Assembly (NCBI RefSeq): GCF_900626145.1
Contig: NZ_LR130817.1
Span: 1,207,562-1,271,561 of the forward strand
Direction of reading: 5' to 3'
Source: Intestinimonas timonensis
GTDB taxonomy: Bacteria > Bacillota > Clostridia > Oscillospirales > Oscillospiraceae
DNA length: 64,000 bases
Below are positions 17,020-25,806 of the stretch, piece by piece; within the stretch, counting starts at the first letter, position 1, and each line of letters starts with the position of its first letter. Under the pieces are notes generated by a model. The model searched no databases, was not told the origin of the DNA, and was given only the letters and a program-made list of their open reading frames with translations. The position numbers and the translations under genes are program-made.

Positions 17020-18249
17020 ATGATGAACTCACTTTTTGTAGGCATTGATGTGGGCAGCAGGAACAATGTGGCCTACCTGATGAAGCCGGACGGCAGCAAG
17101 CACTCCAGCTTTTCCGTGCAGAATAATCTCGGCGGTGCTAAACTGTTATCAGAGAGGATCGTGTCGGCACTCGGTTCCATGCAGCTCAGCGATGTGATAA
17201 TCGGCCTGGAGGCCACCTCCATCTACGGAGACAGCCTTGTCTACGCTCTCCGAGAAGATGGCAGCCTTGGCCGCTTTCAGAGAAAGATCCATGTCCTCAA
17301 TCCCAAGCAGGTACGGAAATTCAAGGATGCTTATCCCGACCTGCCGAAGAACGATTGGGTGGACGCCTTTGTGATTGCCGACCATCTCCGTTTTGGCAGG
17401 ATCGCCAAGGAGGTCTATATGGACGACTATCGCTACCAGGCGCTTAGAACGCTTACCAGAGCCAGATTTGACGTGATTCAAAACCTAACCCGTGAGAAAC
17501 AGCGGTTTGCCAACTACTTATTCCTCAAATGCTCCGGCATGGCCCAGGACAAGGATATTCAGAATACCAGCGCCACTACGATCGCCCTTATGGAACGGTT
17601 TGAAACTGTGGATGACCTGGCGAATGCTGATTTGGAGGAACTGACTGCCTTCGTCACTGAAACGGGCCGCGGCAGGTTTGCAGATCCAGCGGCCACAGCG
17701 AAAGCGGTACAGGCGGCAGCCAGAGGCTCCTACCGTCTCCCTAAGACAGTGAACGATACTGTAAACCAGGCGATGTCCGTTTCGATTGCTTCCATGCGTG
17801 CCTTGAAAGAACAAATTAAGGTTTTAGAAAAGGCCATTGAACAGCAGTTTGAGATTATCCCCAATACCCTGACCTCTATTCCCGGCATTGGGAAGGTCTA
17901 CTCCGCCGGTATCATCGCTGAGATTGGCGATATCCACCGTTTCAACTCTCAAGCCTCTGTCGCTAAGTTTGCCGGTCTTGTCTGGCACAAGAACCAGTCC
18001 GGTGAATTTGAAGCCGAACACTCCCAAATGATTAAATCCGGCAACCGCTATCTTCGGTACTACCTGCTGGAAGCCGCCAACTCCGTGAGAAGATGCGACT
18101 CCGAGTTCCGGCGCTACTATGACCTCAAATACCATGAGGTCAACAAGTACCAGCATAAACGCGCACTCGCTTTAACTGCCAGAAAACTGGTCCGGTTGGT
18201 CTTTCGACTGCTGAAAGACAACCGCCTGTATATCCCGCCGGAGGGCTAA
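17020..18249 (+). CDS. IS110-family DEDD transposase/recombinase
   Basis: 409 residues from MMNSLFVGIDVGSRNNVAYL, start supported by GGGGAGGTGAAA. The N-terminal RuvC-like DEDD domain shows Asp10 in GIDVGS, Glu in IIGLEATSIYG and Asp residues in NDWVDAFVIADHLRFG. A coiled-coil region (about 255-285) leads to the C-terminal Tnp domain with SIPGIGKVYSAGIIAEIGDI, FAGLVWHKNQSGEF (containing the likely serine nucleophile) and KSGNRYLRYYLLEAANSVRR. The reading frame is intact, so the element may be active. Confidence 0.95.
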   Translation: MMNSLFVGIDVGSRNNVAYLMKPDGSKHSSFSVQNNLGGAKLLSERIVSALGSMQLSDVIIGLEATSIYGDSLVYALREDGSLGRFQRKIHVLNPKQVRKFKDAYPDLPKNDWVDAFVIADHLRFGRIAKEVYMDDYRYQALRTLTRARFDVIQNLTREKQRFANYLFLKCSGMAQDKDIQNTSATTIALMERFETVDDLANADLEELTAFVTETGRGRFADPAATAKAVQAAARGSYRLPKTVNDTVNQAMSVSIASMRALKEQIKVLEKAIEQQFEIIPNTLTSIPGIGKVYSAGIIAEIGDIHRFNSQASVAKFAGLVWHKNQSGEFEAEHSQMIKSGNRYLRYYLLEAANSVRRCDSEFRRYYDLKYHEVNKYQHKRALALTARKLVRLVFRLLKDNRLYIPPEG

Positions 18250-18259
18250 GCATATCGCT

Positions 18260-18459
18260 TGCCGTTCTGACGTTTAGGCCCTGTTTCAAAAAACTCCGGG
18301 GCAGGGCTTTGGTTGGTGTTGCCTTTTTGCTGCCCACTTAGCTGTTTCCATACTGTTTTACTCAAATTTTTCTTGTGTCTCCCTCTTGACTTATTACCAT
18401 TGGACTTATTGTTTTATTATACGCCCCTTCTCTCCAAAATGTAAAGCCGCCCGCCGCCC
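18260..18459. other. Intergenic stretch right of the IS110 element
   Basis: No gene. It contains GCCCTG/CAGGGC (about 18278-18309) that could pair around an A-rich loop, then AT-rich sequence with scattered TTGAC-like words. Apart from the malQ promoter that follows, I see nothing I can assign. Confidence 0.4.
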
Positions 18460-18489
18460 TTGCACCAGCCGCCCCCTTTGATTTATAAT
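18460..18489 (+). promoter_or_regulatory. Promoter of malQ
   Basis: TTGCAC (18460-18465), 18-base spacer, TATAAT (18484-18489), about 65 bases before the malQ start. Confidence 0.6.
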
Positions 18490-18553
18490 AAGAGAGAAAC
18501 CATCCCGCTCGGGACAGCTCTTCCCCGCGGGTCCACGAAATGGAGGCACATGC

Positions 18554-20032
18554 ATGCTGAAAGGACGTTCCAGCGGACTGCTCCTGCCCATCTTCTCTCT
18601 GCCCGGTGATTACGGTATCGGGACCATGGGCAGCGGCGCCCGCCAGTTCATTGATTTCCTCGCCCAGGCCAGGCAGCACACCTGGCAGATTCTCCCCCTG
18701 GTGCCGCCTGGGAGCGGCGATTCCCCCTACATGTCCCCTTCCGCCTTTGCCGGCAGCCCCTGGCTGCTGGACCTGGAGGAATTCGTCCAGCTGGGGCTCC
18801 TCACCCGTGAGGAATTGGACACCGCCCGTTACCCTGATCCCGACCGTGTGGACTATAACTGGCTCCGGGAGAACCGCCCCCCCCTTCTCCGCGCCGCCTG
18901 GCGCCGGGACACTGACACCGCCGCCCGAGCCGCCTTTCTAAAGGAACAGGCCGACTGGCTCCCCGACCACGCCCTCTTCTCCGCCATCCACGAGAAGCTG
19001 AATCTCCCCCTGGATCAGTGGCCCGACGACATCCGCCGTCGGGAGCCGGAGGCCATGGCTCGCTGGAGCCAGGACCTGGCCGATGAGGTGGACTACCAGG
19101 TCTTCCTTCAGTACCATTTCTTCCGCCAGTGGAAGAATCTGAAGGCCTACGCCAATCAGAAGGGCATCGCCATTATGGGCGACCTGCCCATCTACGTCTC
19201 CGCCGACAGCGTGGAGGTGTGGGCTCAGCCCCAGCTCTTCCAGATGGATGAGGACTTCGTGCCCTCCGCTGTGGCCGGTGTCCCCCCCGATGCCTTTTCC
19301 TCCGTTGGGCAGTATTGGGGCAACCCCCTCTACGACTGGGCCGGTCACAGGGCCGAGCTCTTCGACTGGTGGACCCGGCGGCTCCGGAACGCAGCCCTCC
19401 TCTACGACCGGCTGCGCATCGACCACTTCCGAGGCTTCCACACCTACTGGGCCATCCCAGCCTCCTCCACTGTGGCCAAGGATGGCAAATGGGAGAAGGG
19501 GCCCGGCCAGGCCCTGCTGGACCACTTCGCCAGGGAGGTCCCCCAGCTGGAGCTCATCGCCGAGGACCTGGGGGTCCTGGACGACGACGTGTGGCAGTTC
19601 ATCCACAACTCCGGCATCCCTGGCATGAAGATTCTGGTCTTCGCCTTCGACCCCAACGGGGAGAGCTCCTACCTCCCCCACAACTGCCCCAGGGAATCGG
19701 TGGTCTACACCGGCACCCACGACACCCCCACCTTCGTACAGTGGCTCTTTGACGAGGCTCCCCCCGCCGAGCGTGACTTCGCCTCCGACTACCTGCGGCT
19801 CCGGGCCGACGAGGGCTTCGGCTGGGGGGCTATCTGCGGTGCCTGGATGTGCCCAAGCGCCCTGGCCATCGCCCCCCTCCAGGATGTGCTGGGCCTGGGC
19901 GCAGACGCCCGGGTCAACTTCCCCGGTACCGCCGGCCCTCTCAACTGGTCCTGGCGGGTCCGTGCCGCCGCCCTCAACCCGGACGTCTCCGGCAAGCTGG
20001 CTCATATCACCCGGACCTACCGCCGGGGCTAA
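18554..20032 (+). CDS. malQ: 4-alpha-glucanotransferase (amylomaltase)
   Basis: 492 residues, usual length for GH77. TGGAGG lies 10 bases before the ATG. It transfers alpha-1,4-glucan segments between maltodextrins in the cytoplasm. GH77 motifs: GDYGIGTMGSGARQFIDFL, WQILPLVPPGSGDSPYMSPS, GDLPIYVSADSVEVWA, LRIDHFRGF with the nucleophile Asp, ELIAEDLG with the acid/base Glu, and YTGTHDTPT with the transition-state Asp. It stands alone between its own promoter and a bidirectional terminator. Confidence 0.96.
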   Translation: MLKGRSSGLLLPIFSLPGDYGIGTMGSGARQFIDFLAQARQHTWQILPLVPPGSGDSPYMSPSAFAGSPWLLDLEEFVQLGLLTREELDTARYPDPDRVDYNWLRENRPPLLRAAWRRDTDTAARAAFLKEQADWLPDHALFSAIHEKLNLPLDQWPDDIRRREPEAMARWSQDLADEVDYQVFLQYHFFRQWKNLKAYANQKGIAIMGDLPIYVSADSVEVWAQPQLFQMDEDFVPSAVAGVPPDAFSSVGQYWGNPLYDWAGHRAELFDWWTRRLRNAALLYDRLRIDHFRGFHTYWAIPASSTVAKDGKWEKGPGQALLDHFAREVPQLELIAEDLGVLDDDVWQFIHNSGIPGMKILVFAFDPNGESSYLPHNCPRESVVYTGTHDTPTFVQWLFDEAPPAERDFASDYLRLRADEGFGWGAICGAWMCPSALAIAPLQDVLGLGADARVNFPGTAGPLNWSWRVRAAALNPDVSGKLAHITRTYRRG

Positions 20033-20053
20033 GGATACATTCATTCATAAAAA

Positions 20054-20088
20054 CGAGGCGCTCCCCGCAAGGGAAAGCGCCTCGTTTT
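20054..20088. terminator. Bidirectional terminator between malQ and the minus-strand gene
   Basis: CGAGGCGCT/AGCGCCTCG stem (9 bp plus inner CCC/GGG) around GCAA, flanked by AAAA on the left and TTTT on the right. It serves malQ and the convergent gene ending at 20106. Confidence 0.9.
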
Positions 20089-20105
20089 CTTACAAATAGC
20101 AGCCC

Positions 20106-20591
20106 TCAGAGCCCGTTGATGAAATCCGCCGCCGCCCGGTAATCCGCCTGGAACGCACCGGTGATGTGGACCGTGGTCCCGTCGGAGAGGTCGAGGCGTA
20201 CATGGGCCTCATCCGCTCCGCCAGTCACAAAGGTGACGGTATGAGCCGTTCCTCCGACAGACGCCAGCTGGACCGCGGCCTCAAAGCCCGGGGCACTGTT
20301 TGCCCGGCTGGTCTTTTCCTCCGCCGCTCCAGTGAAGGAGAACTGGTCTAGCAGTTCCTTTAACTCCGCCGCCTGTGGCTCCTCCAATGTCAGCGTCTGG
20401 CCATCCTGCCGGGTAATCCGGACCGTCTCATACCCGTCCAGGTCCCCCACATAGTCAGCTAGGGCGGGCCGGGCTTCCACCGGTCGGCCCCACCAGAGCA
20501 AGGCAGCTGCAAGAAAGAGCGCAGCTATTATCCCTGCCAGCAGCCACAGCGCCTTTTTCCCATTCCGGAATGCCTTCGTCACCGTCCGCAC
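20106..20591 (-). CDS. Hypothetical single-pass membrane protein
   Basis: 161 residues. A basic N-terminus (RTVTKAFRNGKK) is followed by one membrane span (about 14-34, LWLLAGIIAALFLAAALLWW), then an outside domain with alternating strands (YETVRITRQDGQTLTLEEP, AHTVTFVTGGADEAHVRLDL). I do not recognise a family. It has its own promoter (TTGAAC-17-TATACT) 26-54 bases upstream, between it and the membrane gene at 20661-21089. Confidence 0.75.
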   Translation of the reverse strand: MRTVTKAFRNGKKALWLLAGIIAALFLAAALLWWGRPVEARPALADYVGDLDGYETVRITRQDGQTLTLEEPQAAELKELLDQFSFTGAAEEKTSRANSAPGFEAAVQLASVGGTAHTVTFVTGGADEAHVRLDLSDGTTVHITGAFQADYRAAADFINGL

Positions 20592-20616
20592 CGCCCTTCA
20601 TGGATCTGGTAACACC

Positions 20617-20645
20617 AGTATAGCCCATTTGGTGCTGTTGTTCAA
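20617..20645 (-). promoter_or_regulatory. Promoter of the gene at 20106-20591
   Basis: Minus strand TTGAAC (20645-20640), 17-base spacer, TATACT (20622-20617). A short CTGGTGTTACCAG inverted repeat lies just after the -10. Confidence 0.7.
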
Positions 20646-20660
20646 CATGCTCTATGCCTA

Positions 20661-21089
20661 CTACATCACGGAGTCCCGCCGCCGGAGGAGCCACACAACC
20701 GTCCGGTAGCACAGGAATACACCCCCGGCGAAGAGAGCCAGCATCAAAAAACCAAAGAGAGAGGACACCGCACCGCCTGCCATATAGTGGAGCCCCCAGC
20801 TCAGTCCGTGGACAAAGAGCCCGGCAAAGCCCACCACCGAGGCCACTGCTCCCGCTCCCACGCTCAGTACCCCGGCCACTCCGGCGCCAGCGATGAGCGT
20901 CAAAAGACACAGCAGGAGGCCTCCAATGAGGGCAACCCCACCCACCGCCAGAGGGATGGCGATGGGCGCCCCGCACAGAGCCAGCACGATGAGCCACACC
21001 GGCCACCGCCGGCTCTGGGGCACCGGCTCCTCCCGTACCTGCCACGGCCCACTCTCCATTCTTCCATCTGTGATCGCACGCATAGCCAT
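20661..21089 (-). CDS. Hypothetical polytopic membrane protein
   Basis: 142 residues from MAMRAITDGRMESGPWQVRE; an ATG two codons later is also possible (AAAGGAAGA upstream). About four hydrophobic segments are visible (WPVWLIVLALCGAPIAIPLA, ALIGGLLLCLLTLIAGAGVA, a glycine-rich middle segment and FGFLMLALFAGGVFLCY), ending in a basic tail RRRDSVM. It resembles small membrane proteins often found beside PadR/DUF1700 genes in Firmicutes, but neither partner is present, so function is unknown. Confidence 0.7.
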   Translation of the reverse strand: MAMRAITDGRMESGPWQVREEPVPQSRRWPVWLIVLALCGAPIAIPLAVGGVALIGGLLLCLLTLIAGAGVAGVLSVGAGAVASVVGFAGLFVHGLSWGLHYMAGGAVSSLFGFLMLALFAGGVFLCYRTVVWLLRRRDSVM

Positions 21090-21255
21090 TCTTCCTTTCT
21101 CCGTTTCTGAGACCATTGTAGCTCCACTTTCTTAAACCCCGACAAGGCGGAGATTAAGATTTCTTAAAATTTCCCCTTTTTTCACCCAAAGTGGCAGCAC
21201 CGTTTTTTCCGTCAAAATACCATTGAAATCCACTAGGTTTTATGGTATTTTCTTT

Positions 21256-21306
21256 ACAGATTTATCAGTTGTAAAATCTGTCGATTTGTTATAGTATATA
21301 GGGTAC
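21256..21306 (+). promoter_or_regulatory. Promoter region with inverted repeat before the activase gene
   Basis: ACAGATTT (21256-21263) and AAATCTGT (21274-21281) form a perfect 8-bp inverted repeat with a 10-base spacer. It overlaps the likely -35 TTGTAA, which with a 17-base spacer precedes a TAGTAT -10. Position and symmetry suggest a repressor operator; no known consensus is recognised. Confidence 0.5.
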
Positions 21307-21351
21307 GAAAAAATACGCCCCCGGTGGGTTCCGGGGCTATGAGGTGAACCT

Positions 21352-24312
21352 ATGAGCCTTCGCATCGGCATCGACATCGGCTCCACCACCGTCAAGGTCG
21401 TGGTGCTGGATGAGGACAACAAGCTCCTGTTCCGCTCTTATGAGCGGCACTACTCCAAGGCCCGTGAGCGGGCCTGCGAGACCCTTCACTCCATCCAGGA
21501 CAAACTGGCCGGAAAGGACGTGAAGCTGGTCATCACCGGCTCCGCCGGACTGGGCGTGGCCAAGGCCGCCGGCATCGACTTCGTCCAGGAGGTCTACGCC
21601 ACTGCCGCAGCCGTCAACACGTACATCCCCGGCACTGACGCCGTCATCGAGCTGGGCGGCGAGGACGCCAAGATCATCTTCTTCGGCGGTGCTCTGGAGG
21701 AGCGCATGAACGGCTCCTGCGCCGGCGGCACCGGCGCCTTCATCGACCAGATGGCCTCCCTGCTCAACGTCACCATCGACGAGCTGGACGCCCTTTCCCT
21801 CAAGCATGAGAAGATCTATCCCATCGCCTCCCGCTGCGGCGTCTTCGCCAAGAGCGACATCCAGCCCATCCTCAACCAGGGCGGGCGGAAGGAGGACGTG
21901 GCCGCCTCCATCTTCCAGGCTGTGGTGGATCAGACCGTGGCCGGCCTCACCCAGGGTCGTGAGCTTAAGGGCAAGATCGTCTTCCTGGGCGGTCCCCTCC
22001 ACTTCCTCATGGGCCTGCGGCAGCGGTTCGTGGAAACCCTGAAGCTGGATGAGGAGCACGCCATCTTCCCTGCCGACGGCGACTGCTTTGCCGCCATGGG
22101 CGCCGCCCTGTGCTCCACCGACTACGTGGAGCGGCCTTTTGACGATGCCCTTAAGCTGCTGGAGGAGTCCGTAGAGGCCAAAAACACCATGGACACCCTC
22201 CTCCCCCTCTTTGACGGCCCTGAGCAGTATGAGGACTTCACCGTCCGACACAACGCCAACCACCCCCCTGAGGTAGATGCCAGCACCTACACCGGCGACG
22301 CCTGGCTGGGCATCGACGCCGGCTCCACCACCACCAAGATGTGCCTCATCGCCCCAGACGGCGGCCTCCTCTACACCTACTACCACTCCAACCTGGGCAA
22401 CCCTGTAGCGGTGGTACTGGAGCAGCTCAAGGAGATCTACAATCTCTGCGGCGACCGCATCACCATCAAAGGCGCCGCTGTTACCGGTTATGGTGAGGAT
22501 CTGGTCAAGAACGCCTTTGGCTGCGACCTGGGCCTTGTAGAGACGGTGGCCCACTATAACGCCGCCGCCCACTTCAACCCCGACGTGGATTTCATCATCG
22601 ACATCGGCGGCCAGGACATGAAGTGCTTCAAGATCCGCAACGGTGCCGTGGACTCCATCATGCTCAACGAGGCCTGCTCCTCCGGCTGCGGCTCCTTCAT
22701 CGAGACCTTTGCCAAGGCCCTTGGCTACAATATCGCCGATTTCTCCAAGCTGGGACTCTTCGCCCGGCATCCGGTGAACCTGGGTTCCCGCTGCACCGTG
22801 TTCATGAACTCCTCGGTGAAGCAGGCCCAGAAAGACGGCGCCAGTGTGGAGGACATCTCCGCCGGTCTCTCCATCTCCATCGTGAAGAACGCCGTCTACA
22901 AGGTCATTCGGGCCGCCTCCGCCGACGATCTGGGCAAGCACATCGTGGTTCAGGGCGGTACCTTCCTCAACGACGCCGTCCTCCGGGCCTTTGAGCTGGA
23001 GCTGGGCCGCAACGTCACTCGGCCCACCATCGCCGGCCTCATGGGCGCCTTTGGCGCCGCCCTGGCCGCCCGGGACCTCCATCTGGAGAAGAGCTCTCTG
23101 TTAAGTGAAAATGCTTTGCAGTCCTTCACCCACACCGCAAAGCCGGTGACCTGCAACCTGTGCACCAACCACTGCTCCCTCACCGTCAACAGCTTTGACG
23201 GCGGACGGAAATTTATCTCAGGCAACCGCTGCTCCCGTCCTCTGGGCAAGGAGAAGGTGTCCATGCCCGACCTCATGATCTACAAGTACAACAAGCTCCG
23301 GGCCATGGAGGGCAAAGGGGACGGCGACGGCTCCCGGGGCCGGATCGGAATTCCCTTCGGCCTGAACATGTACGAAAACCTGCCCTTCTGGTACACCTTC
23401 TTCACCAAGCTGAATTTTGAGGTGGTCCTCTCCCCCGAGTCCTCCCGGAAGCTCTATCTGAAAGGCCAGCACACCATCCCCTCTGACACGGTGTGCTACC
23501 CCGCCAAGCTGCTCCACGGCCACGTGGAGGCCCTGGTGGAGGAGGGCGTGGACGCCATCTGGTACCCCTGCATGTCCTACAACAACGACGAGGGCATCGG
23601 CGACAACCACTACAACTGCCCGGTGGTGGCCTACTACCCCGAGCTGCTGGCCGCCAACGTGCCCATGCTCAAGCAGACCAAGTACCTGGACCCCTACGTG
23701 GGCCTCTGGCGGCACAAGGATTTTGAAAAGCGCATCGCCAAGCTCATGGAGGAGGAGTTCGGCGTTCCCAAAAAGGAGTCGGTCCGGGCTGCCAAGGCGG
23801 CCTACGATGCCTACGACGCCTATGTCCACGATGTGCGTGAGACCGGTGCCAAGTACATCGCCCAGGCCCGGGCTGAGGGCCGGAACATCATCGTGGTGTG
23901 CGGACGGCCCTACCACATCGACCCGGAGATTAACCACGGCATCAACGACCTCATCACCTCCTTCGGCTTCGTGCTGGTCACCGAGGACGCCCTCTCCTAT
24001 CTGGAGGGCTACGCCCCCCGGAAGGTCCTCAACCAGTGGACCTTCCAGAGCCGGATGTACAACGCCGCCCGGTACGTCTGTACCCAGCCCGATATGCAGG
24101 TGGTACAGCTGGTTTCCTTCGGCTGCGGCACAGACGCCATCACCACCGACGAGATGCGCGATATTCTGGAGAAGGGCGGCAAGCTCTACACCCAGCTGAA
24201 AATCGACGATATCAATAACCTTGGCGCTGTGCGGATCCGCATTCGCTCCCTTATGGCCGCCATGGACGCCCGGAAAGGTCAGGAGCCCGCCACTGAAGAG
24301 GCTACCGCCTGA
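21352..24312 (+). CDS. Large acyl-CoA dehydratase activase-like protein (double ASKHA + DUF2229)
   Basis: 986 residues. Two tandem ASKHA ATPase domains of the BadF/BcrA/HgdC type: the first (1-265) begins RIGIDIGSTTVKVVVLDE and holds SCAGGTGAFIDQM; the second (about 315-580) begins WLGIDAGSTTTKMCLIAP and holds EACSSGCGSFIETF. A cysteine cluster CNLCTNHC plus GNRCSRP follows near 600, then a DUF2229-type region. In HgdC-type activases the Cys of such a motif binds the dimer-bridging [4Fe-4S]. The next gene supplies the dehydratase-like part usually fused in one protein of about 1400 residues. The substrate is unknown. Confidence 0.88.
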   Translation: MSLRIGIDIGSTTVKVVVLDEDNKLLFRSYERHYSKARERACETLHSIQDKLAGKDVKLVITGSAGLGVAKAAGIDFVQEVYATAAAVNTYIPGTDAVIELGGEDAKIIFFGGALEERMNGSCAGGTGAFIDQMASLLNVTIDELDALSLKHEKIYPIASRCGVFAKSDIQPILNQGGRKEDVAASIFQAVVDQTVAGLTQGRELKGKIVFLGGPLHFLMGLRQRFVETLKLDEEHAIFPADGDCFAAMGAALCSTDYVERPFDDALKLLEESVEAKNTMDTLLPLFDGPEQYEDFTVRHNANHPPEVDASTYTGDAWLGIDAGSTTTKMCLIAPDGGLLYTYYHSNLGNPVAVVLEQLKEIYNLCGDRITIKGAAVTGYGEDLVKNAFGCDLGLVETVAHYNAAAHFNPDVDFIIDIGGQDMKCFKIRNGAVDSIMLNEACSSGCGSFIETFAKALGYNIADFSKLGLFARHPVNLGSRCTVFMNSSVKQAQKDGASVEDISAGLSISIVKNAVYKVIRAASADDLGKHIVVQGGTFLNDAVLRAFELELGRNVTRPTIAGLMGAFGAALAARDLHLEKSSLLSENALQSFTHTAKPVTCNLCTNHCSLTVNSFDGGRKFISGNRCSRPLGKEKVSMPDLMIYKYNKLRAMEGKGDGDGSRGRIGIPFGLNMYENLPFWYTFFTKLNFEVVLSPESSRKLYLKGQHTIPSDTVCYPAKLLHGHVEALVEEGVDAIWYPCMSYNNDEGIGDNHYNCPVVAYYPELLAANVPMLKQTKYLDPYVGLWRHKDFEKRIAKLMEEEFGVPKKESVRAAKAAYDAYDAYVHDVRETGAKYIAQARAEGRNIIVVCGRPYHIDPEINHGINDLITSFGFVLVTEDALSYLEGYAPRKVLNQWTFQSRMYNAARYVCTQPDMQVVQLVSFGCGTDAITTDEMRDILEKGGKLYTQLKIDDINNLGAVRIRIRSLMAAMDARKGQEPATEEATA

Positions 24313-24393
24313 GGCCCAGCGCCTGTCAGGTAAAAATACATGACAGCGTCGACCCGATCCGGGCGCGCCCCATCGCTGAAAGGAACTACTGTT

Positions 24394-25725
24394 ATGGCAG
24401 AATTGGTATACGACAAGACGGGCCGTCTCCTCTTCACCAAGGAGATGAAGGAGGAGTACACCCTCCTGGTACCCCAGATGCTCCCTGACCACTTTGCTTT
24501 GCTGGTCCGCATCATGCAGAACGAGGGCTACAAAGTTGAGATGCTGGGCAACACCGGCAAGCCGGTCATTGATGCCGGTCAGAAATACGTCCACAACGAC
24601 GCCTGCTACCCCGCTATTCTGGTCATCGGCCAGCTCATCAACGCGGTACAGTGCGGCAAATACGACCCCCACAAGGTGGCTCTGGTCATCACTCAGACCG
24701 GCGGCGGCTGCCGGGCCTCCAACTACATCCATATGCTCCGCAAGGCCCTGGAGAAGGCCGGCCTCTCTTACATTCCCGTCATCTCGGTGAACCTGTCCGG
24801 TCTGGAGCACAACCCCGGCTTTAAGCTCACTCTGGGCTTCATCCGCAAGGCCATCTTTGCCGTCATGTACGGCGACCTCATCATGAACGTGGGCAACCAG
24901 GTCCGCCCTTATGAGGTCACCGCCGGCGAGACCGACCGGGTGGCCGCCGAGTGCGTGGACTTTCTTCTGGCTGACATGGCCCAGGGCAAAGTTCTCTCCT
25001 ACAAGAGCATGGTGAAGAATTTTGACCGCATCATTGACCGCTTCAAGGCCATCCCTGTTACCGGCGAGGAAAAGGTCCGTGTGGGTGTGGTGGGCGAGAT
25101 CTATGTCAAGTACGCCCCCCTGGGCAACAACAACCTCAACCAGTTCCTCCTCTCCGAGGGGGCGGAGCCGGTGGTTCCCGGCCTGGTGGACTTTGTCATC
25201 TTCAAAATCTACAACCGGGACGTGGACGTGGACCTCTATGGCGGCAAGTGGATCAAGCAGAAGGTTTGCCAGCTCTTCGCCGCCTATGTGAAAAAATACC
25301 AGCACGCCCTCATCGACGCCCTCAAACGCTCCAATCGTTTCCGGGCTCCCGGTGACTTCGACGAGCTCCACAGCTACATCAAGGGCTACCTGGGCGACGG
25401 CAACAAGATGGGTGAAGGCTGGCTTCTCACCGCTGAGATGCTGGAGCTCATCCACACCGGCGTGCCCAACATCGTCTGCACCCAGCCCTTCGGCTGCCTC
25501 CCTAACCACATCGTGGGCAAGGGTATGATCCGTAAGCTCAAGGACGACTACCCCTGGAGCAATATTGTGGCCATCGACTACGATCCTGGCGCCACCAAGA
25601 TCAACCAGGAAAACCGTATCAAGCTCATGCTGGCCAATGCCCGCGGCCTCGCCAAGCAGCACGCTGAAGAGGAGGCCCGTGCCGCTGCCCAGGCGGAAAT
25701 CCAGGCCGAACCTGTTCGCGTGTAA
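24394..25725 (+). CDS. 2-hydroxyacyl-CoA dehydratase-like / double-cubane-type protein
   Basis: 443 residues from MAELVYDKTGRLLFTKEM, start supported by AAAGGAACTACTGTT. It belongs to the HgdB/FldC-like 2-hydroxyglutaryl-CoA dehydratase D-component group. Conserved cysteines are in NDACYPAILVIGQ, QTGGGCRASNYIHML and CTQPFGCLPNHIVGKGM, candidates for binding an iron-sulfur cluster. It lies 81 bases after the activase gene, so the pair is likely an ATP-driven reductase system. Related proteins carry [4Fe-4S] or double-cubane [8Fe-9S] clusters, but whether this one acts on an acyl-CoA cannot be told from sequence. Confidence 0.85.
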   Translation: MAELVYDKTGRLLFTKEMKEEYTLLVPQMLPDHFALLVRIMQNEGYKVEMLGNTGKPVIDAGQKYVHNDACYPAILVIGQLINAVQCGKYDPHKVALVITQTGGGCRASNYIHMLRKALEKAGLSYIPVISVNLSGLEHNPGFKLTLGFIRKAIFAVMYGDLIMNVGNQVRPYEVTAGETDRVAAECVDFLLADMAQGKVLSYKSMVKNFDRIIDRFKAIPVTGEEKVRVGVVGEIYVKYAPLGNNNLNQFLLSEGAEPVVPGLVDFVIFKIYNRDVDVDLYGGKWIKQKVCQLFAAYVKKYQHALIDALKRSNRFRAPGDFDELHSYIKGYLGDGNKMGEGWLLTAEMLELIHTGVPNIVCTQPFGCLPNHIVGKGMIRKLKDDYPWSNIVAIDYDPGATKINQENRIKLMLANARGLAKQHAEEEARAAAQAEIQAEPVRV

Positions 25726-25806
25726 CCTCTCCTCCCCGGTCTCCCAGTTTGGGAGACCGGGGATTCCCCTATGGTGGGAAAACGCTCAAAACTGGAGGAA
25801 TACCAA

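Larger units (their letters stand above)
16739..18259 (+). mobile_element. IS110-family insertion sequence
   Basis: An element of about 1.52 kb with one DEDD transposase gene and a 280-base non-coding left part, the layout of the IS110 group. Proposed ends are CT cores at 16739-16740 and 18258-18259, inferred from guide matches in the non-coding RNA (see 16763-16990). There are no terminal inverted repeats and no target duplication beyond the core, as expected for this family. The rebuilt empty site would read CAGCAGG-CT-TGCCG. The ends are a prediction; comparison with an empty site is needed. Confidence 0.7.

Noticed and set aside
16800..17048. 82-codon frame upstream of the IS110 transposase
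   Set aside because: It covers the region with strong RNA-like pairing, lacks a good start context and does not resemble a protein. The region is better explained as non-coding RNA.
20455..21045. 196-codon frame on the minus strand across two small genes
   Set aside because: It overlaps two better-supported membrane-protein genes on the same strand in another frame, and its product is Gly/Arg-rich without hydrophobic pattern.
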